Positions 1-12,925 of a DNA stretch of 64,000 nt are shown piece by piece. This stretch comes from Kuschelorhynchus macadamiae (lineage: Eukaryota > Arthropoda > Insecta > Coleoptera > Curculionidae): positions 1,082,501 through 1,146,500 of the forward strand of contig JAUTXW010000347.1 in NCBI GenBank assembly GCA_030620095.1. Direction: 5' to 3'. A program made the translations under genes and the position numbers. Position 1 is the stretch's first letter. The number at the start of each line of letters is the position of its first letter. The notes beneath the pieces were generated by a model that saw only the letters and a list, made by a program, of their open reading frames with translations, was not told where the DNA came from and ran no database searches.

Positions 1-1420
1 ACTTACGACGCGATATTATAAATAGCAAAAAGTTGCTTAATTGCCTAAAGAATACAATGCTTATCGGCATTTCCATTTATTGAGTTGCTGTTACGCCTCC
101 TAGGAACCATTTTCGAGTTTGGGAATAATTTCCAGCGATTTCTCTTGCCGGTTTACCTAAAAATATTTTTTCTCCATATCCGTGTCACTTCGTAACATTT
201 TTCGTTGTGATTTTTGGAATTAAATTTTTAATATGGAAAAATTCCTTTGTTCAAACCTCCGGGTTATATTTTATGAAACAGAAAAATAAAATAAAAAAAA
301 ATACTGACTTTTCGATAATCTGAATGAAAAAAACAACATGCTTCTACTGGAGAGATTTTTTTCTTTGTTGAAAAATAAAAGGTTGAAAAGTCGACCAGTT
401 TTAGAGTTACCCCGATAACCTCTTAGAAACCGTAAAATTGGGATGTTCAAGTGGATGAGCTTCAAATCTAATCTATCTTAGCAGCAGGCAAGTCATTGTT
501 GCAGTTATGTGGTTGATTAAGAAGCAAAGAAAAATTAAAAAAAGTGCAAAACGTGCCTTTGTCACATTATATTCCAATTTAAAAGAATTTTCATCTTCAT
601 TTAGTTAGTTTCGAATATCAATAAAATCTGTTGATGAATTACATCATAAACCCTGTATATTTACACCTGTTATACATTTAAAAATAAATCAGTACCTATT
701 TATCTCATTAATTTGCCACCTTAAAGAATCACATGTATCTTTGCTTTTCTTTAGCAATTTCTTGTCAGTTTTGTTTTGGTTATGTTGTTGCTTTAATTTA
801 TATCGCTGTATCCATAATATCTAGAATCTAAAACCGGCAGCAGGAGATCTCCTACTCAACCGAGCATCGACTAATATATACGTTGCCTTTGAGAGCTCTG
901 ACCAACCGTCGTCACACGGGCACCACGTAGCTAATACTCAGCCCATGTGTAACATGCTAATATATCACTTACGTGGGGACGGTCAGTACTGACCATATGG
1001 TCTAAATGTAAGAAAACTTACATTTAGGAGCCTTCCTAATTTAGGAAACCTTTGCCAGCAAAAAAACAGAAAAATTAAACGTTTAGCAGAACTGAGTTTC
1101 GCGATAAGTCAAACTGGGTTTAGACGCTTTGAAGAAGATGGTATAGTTCGTCGTGTGGAGTTTATGGATGTGTCAAAATGATGTGACCTTTTCTTCATCT
1201 ATGCGAGGCCGGATCTGGCTTTTTATCATAACAGGGTTAAAGGGGCATGCCAACAACAGCATGCACCATACCTAGCTTAATTTAAAAGCGGACTTTAAAG
1301 ATAGGTAAATTAAGGTTGTTATGCATGTTCAAAAGTATATTTAAACACTTTATATGGAAACACTCGAAACAGACCTTAACCTACACAAACATAATGAAAA
1401 ATAGAAAACATCTTATGATA
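1..1420. other. AT-rich intergenic stretch, no gene recognised
   Basis: No convincing coding region is seen on either strand; the only reading frame of note (271-465, minus) is low-complexity and unlike any family I know. A perfect 12-bp palindrome AGGAGATCTCCT lies at 842-853 in a locally GC-richer patch (about 830-1010), which may be part of an unrecognised repeat. Confidence 0.5.
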
Positions 1421-1423
1421 TAC

Positions 1424-2793
1424 AGGGTGTTAGGGTTTGACTACAAATATGTTAACACCTGATATTATAGATCATTTTGATCCAAAAAGTCTTATATAAT
1501 ATTGGCTCTATTCCTTTCCAATTTTGGTGAAAATGGCCTTAGAACTGTATTTTATATTATTTAATTTTGAGCACAACGTTAATACTATTATTTATTTTAT
1601 TATGTAAAACTTTTACTTACATTATTTTTACGAAACTCATAAGTTTTTTAGTTAGCCGCGAGACTAATATAGTCAGATGAGTACAATGGGATAATACATC
1701 ATAAAAGAATATCAAAAAAAAGTTGTTGGGCACAGACTTTATTCAAATGTAGTAAAATGTATTATTTTGGAAATTTGAAATATTTTATATCTGTCACTTT
1801 TGTTTATCGATTATAATTTCAATCTCGATTTCTACTGCCTGCAACTGCACAGGTAGGACGTAATAAACTGTATTGAAAATAAAATCTTTAGATTCAAAAT
1901 AATTAGTTTAATACTTTTAAAAACATTTTATTGAAGCGTAAATTCTACAAACGTTTTCAAATGCATTACGACCTATTTGACTCCCAAACGCTGTACATAG
2001 ATGTGACGTACTTGCGCGAGAAAGACGAGTTTAAATTCGGTCCGTATCATCGTCGTTTATTGCACAAATGATATTAAAAAATCAGCAAGCAAGATTACTA
2101 GAATGCAATCCAATGTTAGCGCAATACGCAAACCAAAGAAGTCGGCTCATACTTCAGAACACAGAATACCAGACCAGAGAAGCTCCAGAATTTTACAAAC
2201 CTTTTTGAGCGCGAAGACTTCTCTTTCGTATGACGACACATTCGCAAATTAATTTGAGTTATCGAACACACTCACGCAAACACATTATATTTCTTTTGGG
2301 AGGCTATAGATGGCGAAACTTCCGATAATAAAAATGCATTCGAGGTGCTTGTATTCAATCGAAATTGATATCAATGGGAATTGGTTTCAATGAAAATAGA
2401 TAATCATAGAAATTGCTGTAAATGAAAATACCATTCATAAAAATTGATAATCGGCTATATTGTTTCCCACAAAATACTATAAAGGTACTCGTTAAATATT
2501 GGATAAATATTGATATCAACAAATTTTGTAATAAAATTATATTATAATAAAAAAAATGCATTTTAATTATAATAATATAATGAAAATTGAATTAATTTTG
2601 TAAAGACCCATCCAAATATCCTGACATACATTTTAATAGCTAAATCATCAAAATTAATTAATTGTTAAAAATCTATATGAAGGCTTTAGCTCTAGATGTT
2701 CCAAGGATTCAGTTAAAATTACATTTTTATTATAATATTATAAAATAAATTGCCATAATGAAGTCCCATTCAATTTAAATTAATACCGGGCCT
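1424..2793. other. Non-coding, AT-rich filler
   Basis: No gene or recognisable protein remnant is visible between the left mariner-like terminus and the LINE. The segment 2320-2760 is extremely AT-rich with repeated ATAATAAT runs and may hold the LINE 3' untranslated region, whose exact end I cannot fix. Confidence 0.4.
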
Positions 2794-5308
2794 CTAGCAG
2801 ACTAAAAAGTAAAACGGCGTTCCATAGGTTCTGAACACCTTCTCATTTTGTTCCTGCCTTAAATCTAGTGGAAGATGATTGAAAATTCTCTTACTATTAT
2901 AAGTGATGGAATTTAGGGCCTGTGCAGACGATGGAATAGGAAGAGCAATACTGTGTGAAGAGCGCGTATTGTGAATAGAGTTGCTATTAATTGAATCTTT
3001 AAATTTCTTGTGCATCATACAAGCAGATTCTAAGACAAAAATACAAGTCAACGTGAGAATTCTTTGGGAAATAAATAAAGGTCTACACTTTAGCCTTACA
3101 CATGTATCGAACTGCTCTCTTCTGAAGAACAAAAATTGAGCTGAAAAGTTGCTTTGAACAGGATCCCCAAAAACAGATACCGTACCTAAGGTGAGAGTCA
3201 ATCAAAGCAAAGTAGGAGTTTCTAGCTAAGACATAGTCCAGTTCGTTCCTAATTACTCTCAATGCATAGCAGTTGGAAGACAATTTTTTGCTTAATTGTG
3301 CAATGTGACTTTCCAATTTTAACTTTTTGTCGATATAGACACCCAAAAACTTATTCTGTCAGAGAATTCAATGTAAAGTTATTAAGGGACACTTCATTTA
3401 AATCACATTTAAACGACATCACGCAAGTTTTATTTGTGTGTAATGTAAGATGGTTTGCGTCACCCCAACTTTTTATTGTAAGCAGATCTTTACTTACTAA
3501 AGCATTCAAAACAGTGGCACTAGTATTATGCCAGAGAACAGTGGCATCATCAGCAAATAGTGTAAACGCACCCTCTAGTTTTACTGACGACAAGTCATTT
3601 ATATATACCAGAAAAGTATAGAGCCCAAAACTGAGCCCTGAGGTACCCCATACTCAACTCTAAGACCATCCGATGTCTGGTCATTGAAACAAACACTTTG
3701 TTGTCTTCCAGTAAGATATGATCTGAACCACTCCAACGATACACCTCTAAAGCCATAGATCTCTAGTTTTTCCAATAAAATACAGTGATTAACGCAATCG
3801 AACGCCTTAGAAAGGTCACAAAAAATAGCCGCAGCTGATTCCTTGTCGTTCAGTTTTATATAAAGGCTTTCCAAAAAAGAAAATAGCATCATCAGTGCTT
3901 TTATTGCTTTGAAACCCAAACTGCGCCCCACTTAAAATCTGTTGTGATTTCAAAAAAGTCAGCATACGTTTTTTGACAATCTTTTTTATAATTTTTGCAA
4001 GTGTTGGAAGTAGAGCAATAGGACGAAAATTTGAAGTGCTTTTGTGATCACCGCCTTTGTGAAGAGGAATCACAATTGCCGATTTCAAGCACGATGGGAA
4101 GTCGCCATTGACAAATGAAAGATTTATGGCCTCAGAAAGAACAGACAAAACATTGTCCGGCAGAGCCTTGAATATTTCGATTGAGACACCATCCCACCCA
4201 GAGGCACGAGTATTTTTTATATAAAAAAATATTGATTTGGAAAAATGAATCTCTGATGTTTATATTTGTTAGAAAGTTGCGAAAATTTCCATTACTCTTA
4301 ATTTTATTAAACATATTAGCTGCTATTGTACAATAATATCTATTGAAGTCATTAGGTATTAGGTTAGTATCAGCTATGTTGTACCCATTTTTGCACCTAA
4401 TTTCATTAACAGTGCGCCCCGACTCTTTCTTCTTATTATTGCTATTCGAGATTCTATGTCTGTAATAAGCTTGTTTCGCGGCCTTAATTGTACATCTGTA
4501 AATGTTTCTATATTTATTAAAGTATAAGGTGAAAATTTCATTGTAAATAAAAAACTTTCTAATATAATGTAAAGAACGCATATTTCTGGCAGATACTTTA
4601 AGCCCTCTGGTTACCCAAGCCTTACTCCTTTTTACTTTTTAGCTTTCTCACAGGATAAGATTTATTGAAGAGGTCTACCATTGATCCATGGAATGCCTGC
4701 AACGGATTGTTCGAAAGAAAAATGCTTTGCCAGTCTGCTTGTGCACAGCTTTGTGTAAATTTTGCGTAATTTGACCTAGTAAATAATCTTCCCTTCCTAG
4801 TTCTTCTTTTAAAGTTACTATGCTTAACATTAAACCTACAAAATACTGCTTCATGGTCCGAAACTCCAGCAGAGACCACCCTGCACTCCACCTCACTCTT
4901 CAGAAGGTTACAACACATATAATCAATTAAAGTGGCCGAATGCAGAGTGATCCTAGTGGGTCCATCAACAAACATTTGCAGGTCACACGTGCGAAATAAA
5001 TCATTAAGAATTCGAGTATTTAAGCTAGAAGTATCTAAAAAGTCGACATTCAAATCCCCACACAATATAATATTCGAGCGAATGGGCAGTTGAGATAGTA
5101 AAACTTCTAACTTGTGTAAAAAGCGATTAAGATCACTCACCGGAGCTCTATACAAGCAAAAGACGTAAAGATTTAAGCTATTACAAAACACTAATGAGAA
5201 TTCGAAAACCCTATCTTCTAGTAAATTATTGAACTTATCTATTATTGTAAAACTATTTTTTTCTAAATAAGAATTTAAAATAATACAAAGTGACCTTGCA
5301 TTTTGCAC
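2794..5308 (-). pseudogene. LINE-1st copy: 5'-truncated non-LTR retrotransposon ORF2 (endonuclease + reverse transcriptase)
   Basis: Remnant of an ORF2 polyprotein that would nick target DNA and reverse-transcribe its own RNA. The minus strand reads through the second half of an AP-type endonuclease (5308-4622; motifs CGDLNVDF and SDHEAVF), a linker (4581-4132), and the reverse transcriptase. RT motifs are IVIPLHKGG/FRPIALLP near 4060, FCDLSKAFDCVNH near 3790, GVPQGSVLG near 3640 and FADD near 3550. A C-terminal region runs down to the stop at 2794. The frame is broken by several stops and shifts, so it is dead. The 5' end falls inside the endonuclease at about 5300, next to piggyBac C-terminal coding sequence, which is typical LINE 5' truncation. 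It resembles the LINE at 14043-18161 throughout. Clade is probably in the Jockey/CR1 group, not assigned more finely. Confidence 0.85.
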
Positions 5309-5309
5309 A

Positions 5310-6850
5310 ACTCCATCTGACTCTTTGATGACAACGCTAACATCTCAGTTGTTTTTCCAATTTTATCGGAAAATGGCCACCTTCGTGTCTTCTTACACTT
5401 ACTGGTTACTCAAGTGGTCTGTTCTGCATGTTTTGATTTTTCGTGGCAGGCCAAATAATGACGAATCACCATTATCTCAAAATCAATAAGGCTAATTGTT
5501 TCTTCGCTTACAATATGAGATATTTTCCATCTGTTGACAAGACTCATGTTTATCATATTCGGCACCCACCATTATTTCTTGCCACAAATTGAGATCCTGT
5601 AATTGCTTAGCAGCTGTTGATCAGCGTTTTACACGACCGATGGACTCCGTTTGCGTGATAGTTTATTACCATAGAAACTGTGTTATCATCCTGCCACCTG
5701 ACGAACAAAAGAATCGAATAACTATCATACATGTGCCCAAAATAGCCCCTGTTTTCTCAATCATTTACGTTGGTCAGAGGTCACTTTCGTATTCGGTTTT
5801 CCTGGACTGTCCGGCAGCTCGCAGTCCATGGCTGTCAAAATAATTATAAAAAAAAATTATATGGTCCGATGGTATTGCATCACATACCAGAAGCTCAAGT
5901 ACTATTCCAAAGGGAGATCGGCGAGTCCGTCAGTAATATTTTTAGCACCACAATATGTGTCAAATGCGTTTCAATAGCCTGTGGAACTACATAGCATCCA
6001 GTTTTTATAACTAAATAGCACAGACTTCCTTTTTATGTACTGTTTACTAGAATGTCGACTAAAAAACCTTACCATGACTTTGTCAATTCAAAGATGTCCA
6101 TGAATTATAGCCCATTGCTGGAACTTTTGATTCAGAAGACGTAGTTTTGCCATTTTGTCTTTTTTATCTAAAGTGTCATTTCCTGGAACCTATTTCGTGA
6201 CATACCATTTGATACCACAGAAATGCCTAAATCTTCATCAAGAATCTAATAATTTCTCTCACTGGGTACCATATGGTATCCTGTCAAAAGTAGCAAATAG
6301 TTTTATGTCAGCTTTGAAGACAAAAAAATCATCAGAATTCTCCGGTGAAGAATATAAATTAGTTTGGAAAGCAACATGATCATAGACATCATCATCAAAA
6401 TAATTTTTCAAATATTTCAACTCCACTGAGATTTTCTTGAATTTCTTCTTAACATTTCCAAATCTGCTCATCCTGTGATCGACAGAATTCTAGTATCTAC
6501 AAAACTTTGAGTCCACTTACGTTCTGGCAGTTTTTGTTTCTTGGATGGAAGAAGTTTTGGAGTTGAACGCAAAATATTCTGCCGTACAACTGACAAAGGT
6601 GAATTGAACTCATCCTCGCTATCTTCGCTTTCACTACTACATGTCGAAATTTGATTTCGCCAGCGACATCCTGAGGATCAGTAACCCATCTGGAATAATA
6701 TTTTCATCAAAATCTTCCTCATCGGCCTGTATATCAACATCATGAAGAATAATCACATATCGACCTCATTTCGAGCACTTGACGAAGCAACTTTTTCCAA
6801 AGCTGGTTGTAAGAATTGGTATCTCTTCCTAACATAAAAATTTGTTGTAG
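5310..6850 (-). pseudogene. Decayed piggyBac-like transposase
   Basis: The minus strand carries scattered, in-order pieces of a piggyBac (PGBD3-like) transposase. An N-terminal block at 6471-6259 contains FDDDVYDHVAFQTNLY, a typical start of the piggyBac catalytic region. A middle block near 5820-5640 resembles the TVQENRIRKCPL...VRWQDDNTV segment. A cysteine cluster at 5350-5300 (RCHQRVRWSCAKC, read across breaks) resembles the C-terminal cross-brace zinc domain. Stops and frameshifts are dense, so no product is expected. Its C-terminus abuts the truncated 5' end of the LINE at 2794-5308, suggesting the LINE landed in it. Family assignment is by motif recognition and is fairly secure; boundaries are not. 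Confidence 0.65.
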
Positions 6851-7330
6851 AAAATTATTGTATTGAAAATAAAAAAAAAAGATACAAGAAGTTAGTTGAA
6901 ATAATAAGTCGGATTAAAATATAAAAGTAACTCATCAGCCCATTGTAGTTAACTAAGTACAGTAAAAAATTTCTACTTACCATTTTTTAAAAATGGGATT
7001 ATGAACTCAAACAGCTTCAACAACCAATACACGCCAAAAACAGAATATACGCACAATTACAATACAATCAAAATTTTTTTTGTAGAATTATATACTCCCG
7101 TGTCACACCTAAACAACTTAACCCACGAAACGGTTGATGAAATTGCGCGAAAAAAGGTAACAGGCAAATTCTGCTGCATTATCTAAGAAGCATCTATAGG
7201 AAACTATTGACTTTTAAATATATATTTGATCAACCGATCGCTAGAGGGAGTAAAAAAAAATTACTGTTGCTCCAATGAGTACAATGGGTTTAAATCGTCC
7301 AAACTATAACCTGTTAAAATATTTGCAGGC
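6851..7330. other. No gene recognised
   Basis: AT-rich stretch between the piggyBac remnant and the THAP-carrying element; the small open frame at 7001-7186 has no recognisable family features. The right arm of the mariner-like terminal repeat resumes near 7250-7325. Confidence 0.4.
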
Positions 7331-8485
7331 CAGTGCTGCCAATGTGCGGGTAATTACCCGTTTTGCGGGTAATTGGCTCACCTTTGCGGGTAAGTATTTC
7401 CTTGCGAGTAAAAGCGGGTAATTCAAGAATCTAAGCCACAAGCAAAAATCCCAGGTTTTAATTTTGGGAAGCCAGATTCTCTTTTCAGATACTCATGGCA
7501 ACGTCGAAATGCACTGTTGTCGGTTGTACTCATCGACGTAAATCTCTAGACTGCTAGAAGAAGCCACTTTCTGCCTCTGTTACGTATGTTAGTGTCTAAT
7601 GCCTCTTCCATTTCCATTTCCTTCTACAGCCAAAACATGCGCTTGTGCGGCATAGGTAACTATGTAAGACTCTAAGCATTCTAGAAATGTATGCTATTGT
7701 TGTAGTTGAATTTCTATTTCGTCGTTTGTCGTTCTCGTTCATTCTCCCGATTTTTATTAAACTCAGTTAAAAATATTAATTTGACTCGAAGGCTGATGGT
7801 TTCTTTTCTTTATTAATACCTACTATTGTTGAAACAAGGTGTAAACATGTCGTGATATCGTGTTTATAAGTCATATTCATATTTGATTAATTTTATATAA
7901 TGTATTCATCACGTTGTTTATATTGTAGTTTGTGGTAGTGTTAGTAATCATAGATAAATGGTTAATAAAAGTATTAAGTCCTTAATCATACTTAGGTATT
8001 TAGGTACTTATATGGTTTATTTTAATTCTTCATAAGCTATTTGTATTTGCAATATGTATCTACTTTAGCTACGTCAACAAAATATATTTTTAAGTATATA
8101 AAACAATGTTTTTTCTTATTAAAATAAAAGTTTCTTTTAAATGTACAATTATTGAGATACACAAAATATGTTTATCATCAATGTGGTTTGGCATGGTATC
8201 CCATTATCCCAATGAAAATGTTGGCAACGTTGGTATGGTCCATGCAAATTAACCTTTCGTTCGTCCTATGGGACCTCAAAACGACATCGTCCACAATAAT
8301 TCGTTTGAAATTAGTTTTATTATTGTCAATGAATTAATAAAATTTTATAATTGCATCAATTCCATACTTTAAATTCTAATTTCATGTGTGTAAAATTGCG
8401 GGTAGTTAGAAATTAGGCGGCGGGTAAAAGTGGGTAATTCACAATCACACCCCGTACAATCCGAAATTTGAGATTGGCAGCACTG
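7331..8485 (+). mobile_element. Non-autonomous P- or hAT-like transposon with THAP-like remnant
   Basis: The element is bounded by inverted CAGTGCTGCCAAT termini (7331-7343 and 8473-8485) and flanked by a perfect 8-bp target duplication TTGCAGGC (7323-7330, 8486-8493). An open start at 7495 reads MATSKCTVVGCTHRRKSLDC then stop. The C-x4-C spacing and position right after the ATG resemble the beginning of a THAP zinc finger, which P-element transposases carry. Several GCGGGTAA-type subterminal repeats occur near both ends, in the same orientation. An 8-bp duplication fits both hAT and P superfamilies; the THAP-like start favours P. It sits inside the mariner-like right arm and so is younger than that element. 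Confidence 0.75.
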
Positions 8486-8515
8486 TTGCAGGCAAACCTA
8501 ACCTAACACCCTGTA

Positions 8516-9223
8516 TATCATAATTATATCAATATCATAGAGAATGTCTTTAAAATAAAACTTTTAATTAAAAGAAGTATTGCAAATGAGGTAAACAGTT
8601 TAAATAACAAAACTCAGTTACTTGCTGTCTTGCGTTAGCAAACCAATATTGATAACATTACCTATATTAGTGTAATCTTCTCTGTGGACGTATGTGCGAA
8701 ACCGCATAACAATTCTTCACACATATCACTGTTATCCACGTCGTTTTAAAGCTGTAAATCATATTTGTGTAGATGCACTAATGAGCAACAATAATAAAAT
8801 GTTCATAATAACCTTGATAGTACCTAATGCGGAAAAAATTCCTAATCCTATCTAATGGATAGGTTTTACGATGACTTTGCCACAGTTCAGTTCCAGATGT
8901 TAACCCTATTTCTGCTAAGACATTTTCATAATCCAAAGCTTTCAAAAAGTCAGTCAATTATTTTATGGTTATATTTCTTTCTTAATTTTATAACTTGAAA
9001 ATACTTTTGATAAAACCATACTCAAATTTATTATATTTGCAATTTACTTATTTTCTGTAGTGATTATTTAATTTATTAAATTGTATTTTTGCCCTATTTA
9101 CTTGCTTTTTCCTAATACGAGGTAGAAACATAAATTTTTGATGCTGTTCTATAATCGGGGTTAATATTCTTTTTGTAGTTATAGGTTAGCTAATTTGAAG
9201 TATTTTATATGTACTGTTGCATA
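8516..9223. other. No gene recognised
   Basis: AT-rich intergenic DNA between the mariner-like terminus and the hAT element; no coding or repeat structure that I can support. Confidence 0.45.
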
Positions 9224-9231
9224 GTTTAAAG

Positions 9232-11391
9232 CAGCCATACCAAACTCAAAGTCACTGGTGGGCCAAAGCATGAAGACCATCGACTAGGTGAGCTGCAAAA
9301 CCTTATCTTAAAGAAGACAAACTACTGAAAATCTTGAGAAAAAGTACTATTACAGGACAAATCTGTTTGTTAAATTTCCAATAAAAAGGACATTACAAAA
9401 AACTACAAACATTTAAATTCTTTTGCCAGATATTTGACATCTTTTGTCTTTAATTAACTTGTCTATTTGTGGCGCGAATTTATCGGCGGAAACTGCGTCC
9501 AAGTGTGCGTCCGTCAATCGCGATCTTGCGGGAGAGTTGTTTCCTTTCATCAAAGAAAATAGTTGTTCACACTTATAGGTACTTTCAAACATTGACAGGA
9601 TTTTACAGGCAAATGTTCTCATTTCTTGGTATTGAACAGGCAAGTACTTATAAAATTCGAATGTACCAACACTATCAAATTTTTACAAGTCAGAAAATGT
9701 GACAGATTATCCTTTGCTAACTGTTTTTCCCACAACATCATCTTATACTTGAAAGCTTTCGCATGATCATGCATATCTGTAATAACTTGACGTGGTCCTT
9801 GCAATTTCGTATTAAGTTCGACAAGTGTTTTGTGATATCTACCATAAATGAAAGATCTTGTAAAAAAGGTACATCTCATAATAAGCTGACATCTTCTCCT
9901 TTTGTTTCCATGAAAACGAGTATTTCTTCTTTGAGTTTCCAAAACCTGCACCTCTGCATAATATGGTAAACCAGTGTACTCACTTTCTAAATCACGTAAA
10001 AATGCAGAAAACTGTCGCTGATTAAGGCCCCGTGACCTTATGAAGTTTATATTTTTTTCACTGACTTTAAAACACTTTCCAACTTGATCACTTTTGAGCA
10101 TAAAACTTCTTGGTGGATTATACAGTGAATATGATGAAAATCTGGTTTGTCACCGCCCGTTTCTCTGATCTTTGTCTGTAATATTTTAACGAAGCCATTT
10201 TTTACTCCTGCCATTGAAGGAGCTCGGTCTGTTGCAACGGAACACAGTTTTGACAAATCTGAATTGTACTTTTGCAGAAGTCCATAAACAGCATTGAAAA
10301 TATCCTTCCCACTTGTTGTATCATGCAGTAGTACTAATTCCAGTAATTCTTTATGCAAATTGATATCTGTATCAACCGCACGAAGAAAAACAGCGCGTTG
10401 CGCCAGACCACACAGATCCATACTTTCGTCACAGGCAAGAGTCTGATTTTGTTTTTATCTGATCACTTATATTAGCAACCAACTCAGTAACTCTTTCAGC
10501 GACAGTATTCCGGGACCAGGATATATTTTGAAATGCCTTCACGCTCCCGGGACTTACAATTTCCGCGGCCTTTACAAGGCATTCTTTTATAAATTCACCT
10601 TCAACAAATGGTTTTGAGTGTTACGCGATCAACTCCGACACTACGTAGCTCGCTTGAAGGACAGATTCATTTTCTTGCTTTGAACGTGTAAACATAGCTG
10701 CTGATTTTTCAACCGTGATTTTCACTTATTTAACTTTTCGTTTCTGACCATGCCTGTATACTTATCAAACATAGTTTTATGAATATTATAGTGACGTTTT
10801 ATATTATATAATTTTGGGACACCAACTGTACTATTACAAATCAAACAAATAATTTTTTCTTTCACTTCACAGCAAAAAACTCTAATTCCCACTTTTCTTG
10901 AAAGACACGATGCTCATCTACAAGTTTTCTCTTACTTCCACTTGGTTTTGAAAAAGACATGTTATAAACTGTATCCGAAATAAATTATAATAAATACCGT
11001 TAAGTGTTGTAACAATAAGTGCGCAACTGACTCATAACTGACTAAACACTGAACGACTGAACTCAATCGAACACGGCTTCGGCTTATATATGGATTGTGA
11101 TTTCTCGAGTTCTTTCCAGAATGTTCAGATAGCGTCATCTGTGTTTTTGCGCCATAGAATTTCATGGAACAATCCAGATAACGTTTGGCTTTTGGTTTTA
11201 GGTTGAGTATGTGTAGTTCATCCTCCTAAACATAGATGGCACTATGTACAATTGTACATTTTATTACACCAATCATTGCGCGCGCTTTCAAACGGTTTTC
11301 AACTTGTTCGCGGGCCGCATTATCTGGCTGTTTTCAAAACTGATTTGGGCCGCAGAAAAATGCTCACTGGGCCGCATGTTTGACACGGCTG
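9232..11391 (-). mobile_element. hAT transposon (GTF2IRD2/ZBED-like), degraded
   Basis: The ends read CAGCCATACCAAAC at left and, reverse-complemented, CAGCCGTGTCAAAC at right, flanked by a perfect 8-bp duplication GTTTAAAG (9224-9231 and 11392-11399). Both TIRs and an 8-bp duplication are hallmarks of hAT elements. At 2.16 kb it is shorter than a full autonomous element of this type, and its transposase (10960 to 9413, minus) is broken. The right terminal region (11300-11390) is GC-rich with repeated GGGCCGCA words. Confidence 0.85.
9413..10960 (-). pseudogene. hAT transposase, GTF2IRD2/FAM200-like, interrupted
   Basis: Minus-strand reading begins at 10960 with MSFSKPSGSKRK and VFQEKWELEFF, the usual start of this hAT branch before the BED-type zinc finger, then hits a stop near 10880. 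Further in, 10421-10047 holds the catalytic region: ATDRAPSMAGVKNGF with the second acidic residue, followed by HIHCIIHQ. Then 10101-9619 covers the helical insertion, and 9643-9413 ends with the dimerisation segment MFESTYKCEQLFSLMK. Several frameshifts separate these blocks, so no functional enzyme is expected. A related family occurs at 39538-42911 and 59509-61434, but these copies belong to a different subfamily with different termini. Confidence 0.8.
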
Positions 11392-11907
11392 GTTTAAAGT
11401 ATGTATTTTATTTAAACCTTAAATTTTTTTCTTGCTAGAAAAATGTCTCATATAGAGGGGGTAAGGCCTGGGTTATAGATTGTAGACGTTTGCGGCTTGC
11501 GTCGCCGTTTGCGCTATCCTTGAAGTTTACTTAACGCAAAGCAATGGGTACGGTTATATTGTAACCAATGAAATTGCTGGATTTTAGAGGGCCTTTTGAA
11601 ACGTTCATCCTTCGTAATAAATTTGACAATATATACACATAACATCCTCGTCCATTTAAAAAAACTGCTTGGGGTCATTGTCTTGAATTTTCAGAAAATG
11701 CTTGTAGGGGTTTGTAGTATTTCCACCCCAAATAACAGGCCGAATTCGCCATTTTCTTTGCCCACTTCTCTTCAACAAATTTACAGCTGCGACACACATT
11801 AATATATCTACAATGCCTAGTCTTTATTAACAATTAGCAAATTAAAAAAACGCACATAAACTGAAAAACAAAACAAGACAAAATTGCGATCAATATACAC
11901 ATTAAAG

Positions 11908-12925
11908 TAATATGATGTAAAATGTAAAAAACAAACACTATTTTTTACAAATACTTCCACTATATTTAATTTAACAACGTGACATGTTTCACTACACAGT
12001 AGCTTCTTCGGAGGTTACATCTCGAATGCACAAGCTTACAAGTTAAGGTGATATTTATATAACTAAGTATAATACAACCATTTGGAAATTTTAATGACTT
12101 AAAAAAGGTCTGGGAATTTTTACGTACTAGCAATAAAATAAAAAGAAATTACCTAAAATTATTAGAACATATTTAACAAGGGTGAATTATTGAGATCTAC
12201 CTGATCGTTTAGCAAGCAATTTGAATGTTTGAGTTTATTTATTTCTAGAGACTCGAGTATATTCAATTTATGACCCTTATTTTCTAGGTGTAAAATTTTA
12301 AAATTTTTATTAAAAGTATGACCGCTCTCAATTAAATGGTTTGAATAATTGGATTCGGTTTTCCCTTTAATAAAACATTTATAATGCTCCTCTATTCTTT
12401 AACCGAAATGTCTGCCTGTTTGACCTATATACGTTTTGTCACAATCTCCACAGTTTAATTGGTATACACCTGATTGTTCTAGTTTATCAGGCTTAGTTTT
12501 ATTATTTTTTATATATCTACTTAAAGAATTATTTGTTTTATACGCTATTCTAATATCTAAACTATTTTAAAATGCAACTATTTTAGAACTAGAATTACCT
12601 ATATAGGATATAATTTTGTACGGAGTAGTTTTTTCGTTAATATTAGGATATATCATAGATATAGCTTTTTTATATAATTTTTTTTGTAATATTTTATCAA
12701 TAATTTTTAATGAATATCCATTGTTAACTGCTATCTGCTTAATGATGTTTAACTCGGTCTGATAATGAGTTTTATTTAAAGGTAATGAAAACATCATCAT
12801 CAACATATCTATGCCAGTATATAAAATGTTTGAAAAGGGGGTGCTTGTTAATCTTGTTTTCCAAGGTATCCAAAAATATCTCTGCCAGCAAGGGGCTTAA
12901 TGGGTTTCCCAACTTATTAATAGCA
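11908..12925 (-). mobile_element. Penelope-like element, inverted and internally deleted copy
   Basis: On the minus strand this is a second copy of the Penelope element found on the + strand at 12913-14042 plus 18162-18895. It begins at the RT end with the GKPLSPLLAEIYLD segment and the YVDD motif (an extra Asp gives VDDD, near 12795). A deletion of about 270 bp relative to the + copy jumps to SLPLNKTHYQTELN. The GIY-YIG part follows, including SSSKIVAF at 12567, and the 3' flank reaches 11908. The two copies meet tail to head near 12912-12925, forming an inverted pair. Such partial and inverted multimers are a known habit of Penelope-like elements. Confidence 0.8.

Larger units (their letters stand above)
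1423..8513. mobile_element. Mariner-type terminal inverted repeats enclosing a nested TE cluster
   Basis: Reading inward, the left end starts ACAGGGTGTTAGGG at 1422 and the right end reads ACAGGGTGTTAGG from 8514. After a few bases both continue with a similar stretch of about 40 bp; on the right this similarity resumes only after the 7331-8485 insertion is skipped. Both ends abut TA (1421-1422 and 8514-8515), as expected for mariner-type target duplication. The interior holds a LINE (2794-5308), a decayed piggyBac (5310-6850) and a THAP-carrying element (7331-8485), so the original element was probably short and non-autonomous and was expanded by later insertions. The pairing of the ends was judged by eye. 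Confidence 0.5.
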
